From an uncultured Erysipelotrichaceae bacterium (GTDB lineage: Bacteria; Bacillota_I; Bacilli_A; RFN20; CAG-826): a DNA stretch of 33,250 bases. Shown piece after piece: positions 10,178-19,596 of this stretch; the stretch's first letter is position 1; each line of letters opens with the position of its first letter. Made by a program: the position numbers and the translations under genes. Location of the stretch: contig CAMYZF010000004.1 in assembly GCA_947303755.1 (NCBI GenBank), positions 1 through 33,250 on the forward strand, read 5' to 3'. The notes beneath the pieces were generated by a model, which was not told the origin of the DNA, made no database searches, and worked only from the letters and a program-made list of their open reading frames with translations.

Positions 10178-11118
10178 AACGACTCTTTATTTTGTTCCTT
10201 TTCAATTTTCTTAAGTTTTTTAACAGCGTCTTTAGCCACTAAATCGACTGCCACATAACGCACATACCCTTCTGCGTTCGCGTCCAAGACAACAGTCACA
10301 ACTTCAACAATCGATAAAGCCATAAAGATGGTCACCACAATCATCTTCATTAGATAGAATAAAACAATCAATAAAGCGCCTAAGGCAACAATGATAACAT
10401 CACCAAGAATTAAAAATATTATATTTTTAATATTGAAGATTTTTGTCGCTTTAACTTTCTTAACACCGTGGATTAACCAACCTTCAAATAAGGAGAGCAC
10501 GCTCTTCGCTAATATGACTAGTGCAACCAGCCAAATGCCTCCCATTCCAAGTTTGAAAATAATGTAGGTGGCAAGCATTAACACGCCTACGAGTATAAGC
10601 GCATCAACAATTGCAAAAAGAATTGCTTTGTACCATTTACGATGAATTATTTCATGTCTAATTAAGAAGCGAGTGACAAAATAGCCCACCACTACGCCAA
10701 GCAAAACAAAGGCGATAAATACAATCAAATATTTAAAGATCGATTCAACGCAAGTTTGAATCAATGCCGAGATTGCTGCAACTTTAATATCGATTTCTGG
10801 ATAAGAATCTCTAAGGAATGTAATCAAAACATTTTTGACATATTCGACATCTAAGAAATTGGCAAATAATTGACCGGGGTTACTCCAATCAAGGTCAGCA
10901 AGGAATTTTAAAAAGGCATTCCAAATGGATTCAAGCGGTATTGAAATGACTGATAATTCGGCAGCAACTCCGTTAACCATTGTTGTAACAGAGCTAATAA
11001 TCCCATTGACCATTATTGTCCCGCCGATCAAAAAGAACAGCGTGATGATGCCAAGGGGCGTGAAAATATATTTCAAACCTTTTGCTAAATTAATTAATGA
11101 TTGTTTTAAAACCTGCAT
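10174..11118 (-). CDS. Multi-pass membrane protein of unknown function
   Basis: 314 aa with several hydrophobic helices; ATGA overlap with the downstream GT4 gene. Confidence 0.82.
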   Translation of the reverse strand: MQVLKQSLINLAKGLKYIFTPLGIITLFFLIGGTIMVNGIISSVTTMVNGVAAELSVISIPLESIWNAFLKFLADLDWSNPGQLFANFLDVEYVKNVLITFLRDSYPEIDIKVAAISALIQTCVESIFKYLIVFIAFVLLGVVVGYFVTRFLIRHEIIHRKWYKAILFAIVDALILVGVLMLATYIIFKLGMGGIWLVALVILAKSVLSLFEGWLIHGVKKVKATKIFNIKNIIFLILGDVIIVALGALLIVLFYLMKMIVVTIFMALSIVEVVTVVLDANAEGYVRYVAVDLVAKDAVKKLKKIEKEQNKESL

Positions 11119-11290
11119 ATTTTTTGATACTTACCGCTTGAAACTTTGCAAAATTATTGAAAGGAGGAATCTTTATTTGGTTAAAAATGTCTGCAAATTT
11201 CTAATAAAAGCGGTTTTCTAATAATTTTGTTCCTCAAAATAGAGTATTGATCCGTCTTTAGAGAAATCTAAAAACAAATACTCGAAAAAG

Positions 11291-12349
11291 TTATTTAAGT
11301 TCGTTAACTTGCTCAGCGTCTTTGCTTTGAGCTTGTTGTTTAGCCATCTCTTGTCTGGCTTTCTTCTCTTCTTTCTCTTTGTCAACCCATTCAGGATGAT
11401 CAGCAGGATTAGGACCTTGAGTAATAGTGAGTTGTGGATATGGAACGGTAATAGCATTATCGTTAAGGAAAATGTAAATATCACGTTTCATATCACGTGT
11501 AGCTTGGAAACGATCCTCTTCTTTAACTTTAGCGATGACTTTTAAGATAACGGCAGAATCGCCCATATCTTCAACGCCTTTGTAGAAAGGACCTTCCACA
11601 ATTGATGGAATGCGTTTTTGCATATCCTTCAAGTGTTCTAATAATAAAGTTTCGGTTCTTGCTAAATTCTCTTCATAAGGAATAGAGATTTCAACAATTG
11701 CCAAAGATAATGAATTAGTTAAATTAACCATCGAAGTAATTGAACCGTTGGAAACTAATTTGACGTTTCCACCAGCGTCTTCGATTTTAGTGGTCTTGAG
11801 ACCAATTTCAATAACAGTACCTCTAAAGCCATCGATGACGACGATATCGCCAACTTCGAAAGCATTATCGGCAACTAAGAAGATACCAGCGACGATATCG
11901 CTAATGAGTGATTGACAACCAAGACCAATGATTAAGGCTAAGATTCCGATGGAAGCCAAGATCTTGTTTGTTTCAACACCCCATCTTTTTAGAATCAAGA
12001 ATAAGCCAACAATAATCGCGGCCCATTTGAGTAATGATCTAATAAGCGATGAGAATGTCGCTGCTTTTTTGTTCTTAATCTTGACATACTTGCTAAACAA
12101 GTTGAGCAAGGCGCAGAACACAAGAACGATGATTATCACTAAAGCTGTGTAGATAATTGCATCGTATTTTTGGTTGAAGAATTCACCGATTGAAGCAAAA
12201 CCTCCATTACCACTAGCCGAAATAGGTCTATCTTTAAAGATAAAATCCCATAATAAGATGAGGAGAATGGCTAATACTCCTATCGCCCAAAGGACAATGT
12301 TAAAAATTAATTTCTTCTTGTCGATTGGTTTCTTTTCAGTGCTTTTCAT
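11291..12349 (-). CDS. MscS-family mechanosensitive channel (paralogue 1)
   Basis: LASIGILALIIGLGCQSLISDIVAGIFLVADNAFEVGDIVVIDGFRGTVIEIGLKTTKI; SD AAGGAGG overlaps the end of the upstream gene. Confidence 0.95.
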   Translation of the reverse strand: MKSTEKKPIDKKKLIFNIVLWAIGVLAILLILLWDFIFKDRPISASGNGGFASIGEFFNQKYDAIIYTALVIIIVLVFCALLNLFSKYVKIKNKKAATFSSLIRSLLKWAAIIVGLFLILKRWGVETNKILASIGILALIIGLGCQSLISDIVAGIFLVADNAFEVGDIVVIDGFRGTVIEIGLKTTKIEDAGGNVKLVSNGSITSMVNLTNSLSLAIVEISIPYEENLARTETLLLEHLKDMQKRIPSIVEGPFYKGVEDMGDSAVILKVIAKVKEEDRFQATRDMKRDIYIFLNDNAITVPYPQLTITQGPNPADHPEWVDKEKEEKKARQEMAKQQAQSKDAEQVNELK

Positions 12350-12361
12350 AATGATTCCTCC

Positions 12362-15300
12362 TTAAACACTAAAACTGACTCTTTGTGTATACAACGATGT
12401 TCTAACACCGTTAATATAGGCATAGGTTGTAACGTAATATGTTTTACCAGCAACATCATCTAAAAGAATTCCTGGATCAATATAAACTTGAGCGCCAATA
12501 TTATCAGTCGTATTCACATTAAATGAATCTGAAGCGTCTGAAACGTTTTCAAACGAAACATCAATAGATGTTATAGACTCTGGTAAATCTTCATCGTTGA
12601 ATGTGATATTAACTGTCATATAAGAGATGATGTCTTGAGTTTGTTCGTCTTCTCTTTCAACTATATCGCAGTTAACGATGCCGTCTAATTTGTCGGTAAT
12701 ATCTTCAGAACTTGCTAAATAAAGATCAAATGATCCATTTTGGAAAACTTTGATGCGACCACTATTCATCGGGTCAGTGGATTCAGCAGTAATGATATAA
12801 TCGAGTCCGTCTTGACCAGATGTTTCGACATTGAAATCATCAATATAGAATCTTTCAACTCCGTTGAAGTCAAATGATTTGATATCTCCAGAAGCATATG
12901 GGTTATCGTAATCGCCGTTGATATAGAAGTCGATTTGGAAATCGCTCCAATAACCACAATCTTCATATTGCATCTCAATGAAAGCAGTAGTGTAGTTATT
13001 ACCGCCTCTAGCGATAGAGAATGCTGCTCCAAAGAAAGTTGGATTATCATAGATATAATAAGGAATTAAACCAAAATCAATTGTCTCATCTATGATGGTT
13101 TCGGAAATTCCAGTAGTTGCGGATGTCACCGCCTCAACTGTAACTTTATAAACTCCAGAAGGATCTAAACCGAGTTGTTCAAATGAAGAAATTTCCCACT
13201 TGGTGTTAAGCTCAGGATCTTGAATATTAACGGATGTTTGTTCGTCTTTTGGATCTTTGATTGTTACGCTGACACGACTGAAATCTTCACCACCAGGAAC
13301 GTTCAAATAAATAAATGTATGTTCTTCTTCGGCGGTTTTATCGAATCCGTTTTGGAAGAAAACACGATTGTACGTCAAATCTGGGTTGATACTAACAAAA
13401 TCCTCTGGCTTAACAGTATCGCTAGAAATAATTGTGAAGTTATCTGATTCCTCATAACCCACTAAAGCGATTTCATAATATGGAGATTCTAAAACCCCAC
13501 CAGTGTATAAAGGTTGTTTACCAGTGATGGAGAAATCATATGGACTTTCAATCCATTCGCCTGTGCCTTGTTCATCCTGCGAATTCTTTCCTCGTAAATA
13601 GACGCCATAATATGTGTATGAAGGAAGCTCACCATTATAATCTAAATCAACATAGTAATATGAACCATTCATTGGATCGACTTCCTTGTACACTGTAAAC
13701 GTAGTTGGGTCTGGATCAACATAGACAGTTGGAATGTTATTTAGATCGATATATTGAACAATCGAATCTTCTTTTCCATAGTCAATAACAAAGTTATAAG
13801 CATCACGATCGCCATAATCTGGGAATTCGGTAAAGTCTAGGGTGATTTCTTCTTCGTCGTTAGCTATTTCAAGACCAAAACGAGTGATCACAGATTGAGT
13901 TTGATCATTTGGATCTGCTAAGTAGCAAGTAATGTTAGAAACATCACCACCCTCGCTTAGATAGAAGTAAGCGTGATAACTGGTATTGTAAGTAACGTTT
14001 TCAATGACTCTATTTATATAGAGTGTTTCATTTTCAAATGTATCGTTGACGATGAACGATGAATAATTAACATCAGAGGAGAAGAGAACGGTTTCTTCTT
14101 CTTGGTCGTTCACTCCAACTAAAGCAGCTGTGTAGCTACCTTCGCTTAGTTGATCACCACCAGCATTGATAGCGACTTTTCCAGTTGGCGCTTCGCTAAA
14201 CATGTCTGATTTGAAAATCCAGTCAATTTGTTCTTCAATACTTTGCCCATCAGGCTTAACCATCTGAGTATCTGCTAAACCAATGAAATATGTGCTAAAA
14301 GATGGGACGCTTACTTGATAATCAATCTCAGCGGAATAGGTTTCACCACCCATTGGGTTAACGTTTCGAGTAATTGAAATGCTGTTCGTTAAAGTTCCAG
14401 GTTCAACATATAATGTTGGAATGGTGCTTAAATCGATGTATTGAACGACTTCTTCGCCTTTTCCATAATCGATAAAGAAATCATAGGCATCGTATTCACC
14501 ATAGTTGGCATATTCACCAAAATCTAAGGTGATAAACTCTTCATCATTAGCTTTTTCAAGAACAAAACGAGTAAGCGGAGTATGAGCAGCATCGTTATGA
14601 TCCGCTAAATAGCAAGTGATGTTGTAAACTTCCTCAACATCTGTTAAAGCGAAATACGCATGATAGCTTATATCATTAGATATAATCCTGTTAATATATA
14701 ATTTTTCATTAGTTTTATCTTGAACAACACCAAATGAGGATGGAGCAAGTTCGGTTGAGAAAAGTACTGTTTGATTTTCGTTTTCATCAATACCAATCAA
14801 AGCAGCTGTATAGCTACTGGCAGTAAGCTGTTCGCCCTGAGCATTGATTTCGATTCTGCCCGAAGGAGCAGCATCAAAGGTTGCAGAGCGATAGGACCAA
14901 TCGATTGGTTTATCTCCTGGTTCATCTCCACCTTCATCCGGAACAATTTCTCCGCCGCCATCTCCGCTTGTGGTTTCTTCACCACTTGTGGTTTCGGTTC
15001 CACTAGTATTATCAGCAGGTTTAACTAAACTAGTTTCTGCCAAAGCGATGCAGTAGGAAGAATAGGTTGGAATTGCTGTTTGATAATTAACTTCAGCAGA
15101 ATATGTCTCTCCGCCCATAGGGTTAACAATTTTATAAATTGAAATTGAGTTTATTAATTCTTCTGGTTCGGGTTCTGGCTGAACTGGATTAGTAGCAGTT
15201 CTTAAAGAAATAGGTTTATCTAAAAGAGATTCTGCATCAGCAGATAACATAACGTGTTGACGAACATCTAAAAGATATTCAGTATCATATTCTAAATCTG

Positions 15301-15952
15301 CAAACTCACCACTTACTTTTCCAAAGTGTGTAGTTGGAACTTCTTTTAAAAAATCTTCATTCGTTGGGCATCTAAGTTCTACACGAATATCGCACTCAGT
15401 ATCTTCTTCACCAGCATCAATCTTAGCTTGATCATTTCCAACTGATAAAGTGAATGAAATTGAACGTTCCACTAAAGAGATCTCATTAAATTCACAAATT
15501 TGCGGTCTTTCTAAGGTCTGGCCTAAAGCGATGCCGCCACCAACAACTAAAACAACGGCAGCCGTAGTCGTAGCCGCAACTGTCGCAACAGTGCTTGAAA
15601 CGGAACTGCCAATGGCAGCACCAGAAGATGAAGAGGCTGCACCGCTACTTGAAGATGCTGCTGGTGAAGACGGCGTAGATGTCGTAGCTTCGCTTGTGCT
15701 TTCAGAAGCATTAGTTTCACTAGCGGCTTCTTTAATGTCATCAAAGTTATCATCTTTAGCGGGTTTGACCTTATTGTCTTCCTCGCCTAAATCGAACTTG
15801 TTTACGTCATAGCCTTCTTGCTTGGTGTTATCTTCCATTTTGAAAACGAAATCATCGCTTAAAAGCTGTTTCTGATTCTCTTTTTCGGAAAATGAAAATG
15901 TCTCGGGAATCCGATTTTCACCAAAAGATTCAAAATCTTTCCTGTCGGCCAT
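12362..15952 (-). CDS. Very large N-terminally membrane-anchored surface protein with ~225-aa repeats
   Basis: Acidic cytosolic-like N-terminus, S/A-rich linker, single TM (VATVAATTTAAVVLVVGGGIALG), then beta-rich repeats. Start placed at MADRK because the upstream ATG overlaps TATAAT. Confidence 0.88.
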   Translation of the reverse strand: MADRKDFESFGENRIPETFSFSEKENQKQLLSDDFVFKMEDNTKQEGYDVNKFDLGEEDNKVKPAKDDNFDDIKEAASETNASESTSEATTSTPSSPAASSSSGAASSSSGAAIGSSVSSTVATVAATTTAAVVLVVGGGIALGQTLERPQICEFNEISLVERSISFTLSVGNDQAKIDAGEEDTECDIRVELRCPTNEDFLKEVPTTHFGKVSGEFADLEYDTEYLLDVRQHVMLSADAESLLDKPISLRTATNPVQPEPEPEELINSISIYKIVNPMGGETYSAEVNYQTAIPTYSSYCIALAETSLVKPADNTSGTETTSGEETTSGDGGGEIVPDEGGDEPGDKPIDWSYRSATFDAAPSGRIEINAQGEQLTASSYTAALIGIDENENQTVLFSTELAPSSFGVVQDKTNEKLYINRIISNDISYHAYFALTDVEEVYNITCYLADHNDAAHTPLTRFVLEKANDEEFITLDFGEYANYGEYDAYDFFIDYGKGEEVVQYIDLSTIPTLYVEPGTLTNSISITRNVNPMGGETYSAEIDYQVSVPSFSTYFIGLADTQMVKPDGQSIEEQIDWIFKSDMFSEAPTGKVAINAGGDQLSEGSYTAALVGVNDQEEETVLFSSDVNYSSFIVNDTFENETLYINRVIENVTYNTSYHAYFYLSEGGDVSNITCYLADPNDQTQSVITRFGLEIANDEEEITLDFTEFPDYGDRDAYNFVIDYGKEDSIVQYIDLNNIPTVYVDPDPTTFTVYKEVDPMNGSYYYVDLDYNGELPSYTYYGVYLRGKNSQDEQGTGEWIESPYDFSITGKQPLYTGGVLESPYYEIALVGYEESDNFTIISSDTVKPEDFVSINPDLTYNRVFFQNGFDKTAEEEHTFIYLNVPGGEDFSRVSVTIKDPKDEQTSVNIQDPELNTKWEISSFEQLGLDPSGVYKVTVEAVTSATTGISETIIDETIDFGLIPYYIYDNPTFFGAAFSIARGGNNYTTAFIEMQYEDCGYWSDFQIDFYINGDYDNPYASGDIKSFDFNGVERFYIDDFNVETSGQDGLDYIITAESTDPMNSGRIKVFQNGSFDLYLASSEDITDKLDGIVNCDIVEREDEQTQDIISYMTVNITFNDEDLPESITSIDVSFENVSDASDSFNVNTTDNIGAQVYIDPGILLDDVAGKTYYVTTYAYINGVRTSLYTQRVSFSV
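13708..15155 (-). repeat. Two tandem ~225-aa protein repeats; a third, more divergent copy follows
   Basis: SISIYKIVNPMGGETYSAEVNYQ / SISITRNVNPMGGETYSAEIDYQ / FTVYKEVDPMNGSYYYVDLDYN, and ...VVQYIDLSTIPTLYVEP / IVQYIDLNNIPTVYVDP. Boundaries approximate. Confidence 0.8.
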
Positions 15953-16025
15953 ATTAGTAATCATTATATCTAAAATATTTCAATTTATGAAATGTTTTGT
16001 CTTCTAATGAAGTGTATCAATAAAA

Positions 16026-16054
16026 ACAATAAAAAAGAGATGATTTATATCTCC
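16026..16054 (-). terminator. Intrinsic terminator after the PlsC gene
   Basis: Minus strand GAGAT-ATAAATC-ATCTC-TTTTTT. Confidence 0.7.
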
Positions 16055-16084
16055 ACAAAAATCCCTGCAATAATCGGTTACAAA

Positions 16085-16921
16085 TTAAAAATCGAGTCTT
16101 TTATCAAAATTGAAAACTGGTTCATAACCATTTTCTTCTTCACTGATTCCAGCAAGGTCGCAAACCGCTTTATGACATCTCTTTACAAGATCAATTTCCT
16201 GTTCTGGTCCACTTAAAGTTTCATCTAAAAATATAGGTTCTCCAATGCAAAGATTAAACACGGCTGGTTGCTTAAACAGTTTCCTTCTAATCCACGATGA
16301 TCTTCGATATGAAAAACCCATTGGAACAATTGGTTTATGTGACATCCTCGCTAAATGAGCAATGCCTTTTTTAAATGGACGGATATAGCGGTAATACTCC
16401 CACATACTTCCTTCTGGATAAATATGTAACCATCCGCCGTCATCAAACATCTTTTTTAATGCATCAATATATACAATCGTGGCTTGGGGATCGTTCTCTG
16501 GTATTGGAATTCCTCCAACAAGCCTAACTAGTAGACCGGATTCGCCTGAGACGTTTTTGTTCCAAGCTAATAGATATGGTCTAAATGGTTTAATCGCGTT
16601 CATAACAGCGATGTAATCCCACATATTCACATGATTCGCGATTGAAATCGCGCCTTGCTTTAATAACTTCTTGTTTTTTCGAATATTCTTCTTACCTCTA
16701 ATTCTTAATCCCATACGGATGTAGGAGAAAGGAAAAACGATAAGATAAAGGAGAAATCTCACCCAGAATCTTTTAAACTTAAAAGACTTCGAATAATCGA
16801 TGTATGGATAATCCTTATCAAAGATAGTGCCATCATCTTTTTTTACTTCGAGATAATGACCATCTGTATTTTCTGGGTAAGGGAAATTTGCTCTAGGATT
16901 AAATGACTTATTTAAACTCAT
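16085..16921 (-). CDS. PlsC-like 1-acylglycerol-3-phosphate acyltransferase
   Basis: ANHVNMWDYIAV (HX4D) and IYPEGSMWEYYRYIRPFKKG; homologous to the C-terminus of 1247..3208. Confidence 0.9.
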   Translation of the reverse strand: MSLNKSFNPRANFPYPENTDGHYLEVKKDDGTIFDKDYPYIDYSKSFKFKRFWVRFLLYLIVFPFSYIRMGLRIRGKKNIRKNKKLLKQGAISIANHVNMWDYIAVMNAIKPFRPYLLAWNKNVSGESGLLVRLVGGIPIPENDPQATIVYIDALKKMFDDGGWLHIYPEGSMWEYYRYIRPFKKGIAHLARMSHKPIVPMGFSYRRSSWIRRKLFKQPAVFNLCIGEPIFLDETLSGPEQEIDLVKRCHKAVCDLAGISEEENGYEPVFNFDKRLDF

Positions 16922-16996
16922 CGTAAAGATTATAGCAAACTAGAGTATCGATATCACTTATTAATAAAGCCTTAAAAATTTGTTATAATGCTCGCT

Positions 16997-18253
16997 ATGA
17001 AAATATTGTTTGTCCTTGAATGTGCCAATCAACCTACCAATGGCACTACCGCTTCATGCGTTCGTTTTGCTAAAGAATTAGAAAAGAAAGGTCATGAAGT
17101 AACCATCGTTGGTTGTGACCGTATCGTTGGAGAAAAATATCATCGTTATTTTGGATTACCAAAATATAAAATGCCTTTAGCGGATAAAAACATTGTTAAA
17201 GATGGCTTCATTCTCTGCAAGATGATCTACGACACATTATATAAAGCAGTTGAAGGACAAGACGTTGTTCATACCTTCCTTCCATTTAAGCTATCAAATA
17301 TGTGCCGTTTAATCGCGGAGGAAAAAGGTATCGCTGTTACAGGTGCGTTCCATACGGTCCCCCAAAACTACACTGCTGCAATTCATTTAGGTTGGTCAAA
17401 ACTAATTAACGGAATCATTCTTCATTGTTGCAAAAAGTATTACTACGAAAATATTAGATACATTCACTGCCCATCACAAATGGCGGCAGACATGATGATT
17501 AAGGGACATTTTAAAAATGCTATTCCCCGCGTTATTTCCAATGGTGTTAACTCATTTTTCCATGTGATAGATGCGAAAAAACCAGAGCAAATCGCAGATA
17601 AATTTGTTGTTTGCATGTCAGGAAGACTCGCAGATGAAAAGCGTCAAGATCTCATCATCAAATCAGTGGCAAAATCAAAATATAATAAGAACATCCAAAT
17701 TATCTTATGTGGCCAAGGAGTTAATCGTGACCGCTACCTACGTTTGGCTAAAAAGGTCAAACTCGCTAATCCTTTGATAATTAAGTTCTGTTCTCAAGAA
17801 GAACTAAGAGAAACGCTAAACTATATCGATTTATACATTCATGCTTCTGATTATGAAATCGAAGGCATTTCCTGTATCGAAGCTATGGCGTGCGGAACTG
17901 TTCCATTAATCTCGGATCATCCTGTATGTGCAACCAAAGATTTTGCGATTGATAAAGAACATTGCTTATTCAAACACGGTTCAGTCAAAGATTTAGCTAG
18001 AAAAATTGAATGGTTCTATGAACATCCAGAAGAAACCTCAAAATTAAGAGAACTATATCTAGAGCACGCTAAGAAATATGCTTTAGAGAAACAAGTCGAT
18101 GCCTTAGAACAAATGTTCGTTGATGCCTACAACGAGAAAAAAGAAGGTAAAGATTTGCACACCCTTCATCCAAGAAAGAAAGATAAAAAGCTTCTTAAAA
18201 GACTCAAACGTAACTACAAAAAGCAGCTTAAACATCCAGAAAGATATAGATAA
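16997..18253 (+). CDS. GT4 glycosyltransferase, paralogue of the N-terminus of 1247..3208
   Basis: PTNGTTASCVRFAKELEKKGHEV...GRLADEKRQDLIIKS...EIEGISCIEAMACGTVPL. Start placed at MKILFVLE; the listed ATG at 16988 lies in TATAATG. Confidence 0.92.
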   Translation: MKILFVLECANQPTNGTTASCVRFAKELEKKGHEVTIVGCDRIVGEKYHRYFGLPKYKMPLADKNIVKDGFILCKMIYDTLYKAVEGQDVVHTFLPFKLSNMCRLIAEEKGIAVTGAFHTVPQNYTAAIHLGWSKLINGIILHCCKKYYYENIRYIHCPSQMAADMMIKGHFKNAIPRVISNGVNSFFHVIDAKKPEQIADKFVVCMSGRLADEKRQDLIIKSVAKSKYNKNIQIILCGQGVNRDRYLRLAKKVKLANPLIIKFCSQEELRETLNYIDLYIHASDYEIEGISCIEAMACGTVPLISDHPVCATKDFAIDKEHCLFKHGSVKDLARKIEWFYEHPEETSKLRELYLEHAKKYALEKQVDALEQMFVDAYNEKKEGKDLHTLHPRKKDKKLLKRLKRNYKKQLKHPERYR

Positions 18254-18260
18254 TTAATTA

Positions 18261-18465
18261 TCTATCTTTTTATGATTTTCCAAATTCCGCCTCTAGGCTG
18301 ATTGCTATCACCTAAATAACGAGGAATGACATGTAGATGAGCGTGCATCACCGACTGTGCCGAAAGCAACGTTACCTTCGATAACTAGCATCTTTTTACC
18401 GACATCAGCAGGTCCCATACCTTCTTTTCGGTGACAGTAACAATAACGGTGAAGTGAACCCCTAC
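18261..18465 (-). pseudogene. Degenerate HIT-family (Ap4A hydrolase-like) gene remnant
   Basis: Minus-strand frame gives QSVMHAHLHVIPRYLGDSNQPRGGIWKIIKR*; upstream homology sits in other frames (LVIEGNVAFGT; TEKKVWDLLMSVKR). No intact ORF. Confidence 0.75.
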
Positions 18466-18483
18466 ATATGTGACAATTAGACA

Positions 18484-18512
18484 AAAGAAAAAGGGCACAA
18501 CTAAGTGTGCCC
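18484..18512 (-). terminator. Intrinsic terminator of the second surface protein/MscS operon
   Basis: Minus strand GGGCACA-CTTAGT-TGTGCCC-TTTTTCTTTT. Confidence 0.85.
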
Positions 18513-18534
18513 GTAGAAGATATATTTTTAGAGG

Positions 18535-19554
18535 CTATTTACGAATATCAATATCTTTTGAAAGATCTTTTTGTTCCTCAACAAATTCTTCTGCTTCATG
18601 TTTGACTTTGTTAGAGACTTTTTCGTCTTTTCCTTCGTCATAAGAGACAGTGATTTGTGGGAATGGAATGTTGACATTGTTGTCATCAAATACAATCTTG
18701 ATTTCTCTATTCAAATCTCTTTGAACTTGATAGATATCACTTTCCTTACATTTGGCAACAAAAAGTAAGTTGACAGATGATTCAGCGAGTTCGGTAACAC
18801 CCTTATAGAATGGTCCTTCAACGATCGCTGGGATTCTCTCTTTAATTGCTGGTAAATTATCAGCGATAATCTTCTCAACCTTTTCAATTCTATCTCCATA
18901 GGAGATACCAACGTAACATTTTGCGACAGAAAGTTCTTTGGTTTGGTTGACGATGGAACGGATATCAGCGTTGTTGATAATCTTAATATTTCCACCTGCG
19001 TCCACTAATTTGGTAGTGCGAATACCAATCGCTTTAACGGTACCTCTCCAACCATCGACGATAACGATATCACCGACTTGGAAATCGCCTTCAAAGACGA
19101 TGAAGATACCAGCGAGGATATCTTGCACCAAAGCTTGTGAACCAAGACCTATAATCAAGGTTAACACACCAGCAGAGGCAAGCATCATTGTGGTGTCAGC
19201 ACCCCAAGCCCATAAGACAAAGAATACTGAGGCAATCGCGATGATCCATTTGATCAAATTAAGAAGGAGCAATGTAACGGTGATTGTCTTCTTAGATTCG
19301 AAGGTAATCTTTGCAAGCAAAGATAGGATAATGCTAGCTGCTGCCGCAATGGTGATGATTTGGACGGTTCTAATAATTGATGGCACCGCTTTTGCGACCA
19401 TGTAATTAACGAATTCGCTTTGACCTTCAATTGGTTTAAAGATCGTGTCTGGTCCAAAGATTTTGTTTGAGAAGACAAAGGCTACTACTGTCGCTGCAAC
19501 TAGTAAGCCAAAGGCTACCCAACCAATAATTTTTAATACTTTTTTCTTTTCCAT
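18535..19554 (-). CDS. MscS-family mechanosensitive channel (paralogue 2)
   Basis: LASAGVLTLIIGLGSQALVQDILAGIFIVFEGDFQVGDIVIVDGWRGTVKAIGIRTTKL; SD AAAGGAGG. Confidence 0.95.
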   Translation of the reverse strand: MEKKKVLKIIGWVAFGLLVAATVVAFVFSNKIFGPDTIFKPIEGQSEFVNYMVAKAVPSIIRTVQIITIAAAASIILSLLAKITFESKKTITVTLLLLNLIKWIIAIASVFFVLWAWGADTTMMLASAGVLTLIIGLGSQALVQDILAGIFIVFEGDFQVGDIVIVDGWRGTVKAIGIRTTKLVDAGGNIKIINNADIRSIVNQTKELSVAKCYVGISYGDRIEKVEKIIADNLPAIKERIPAIVEGPFYKGVTELAESSVNLLFVAKCKESDIYQVQRDLNREIKIVFDDNNVNIPFPQITVSYDEGKDEKVSNKVKHEAEEFVEEQKDLSKDIDIRK

Positions 19555-19596
19555 AAAATAACCTCCTTTATTATTTGTTTTTATGAAATTGAATAA

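Noticed and set aside
11218-11484. 88-aa minus-strand ORF overlapping mscS
   Set aside because: Different frame over the conserved MscS C-terminus, without domain evidence; only the hairpin at 11242-11283 was kept.
15450-15812. 120-aa plus-strand ORF
   Set aside because: Antisense to the S/A-rich linker of the 1200-aa protein; its composition mirrors that low-complexity region.
18938-19405. 155-aa plus-strand ORF
   Set aside because: Antisense to a clear MscS gene; no independent domain evidence.
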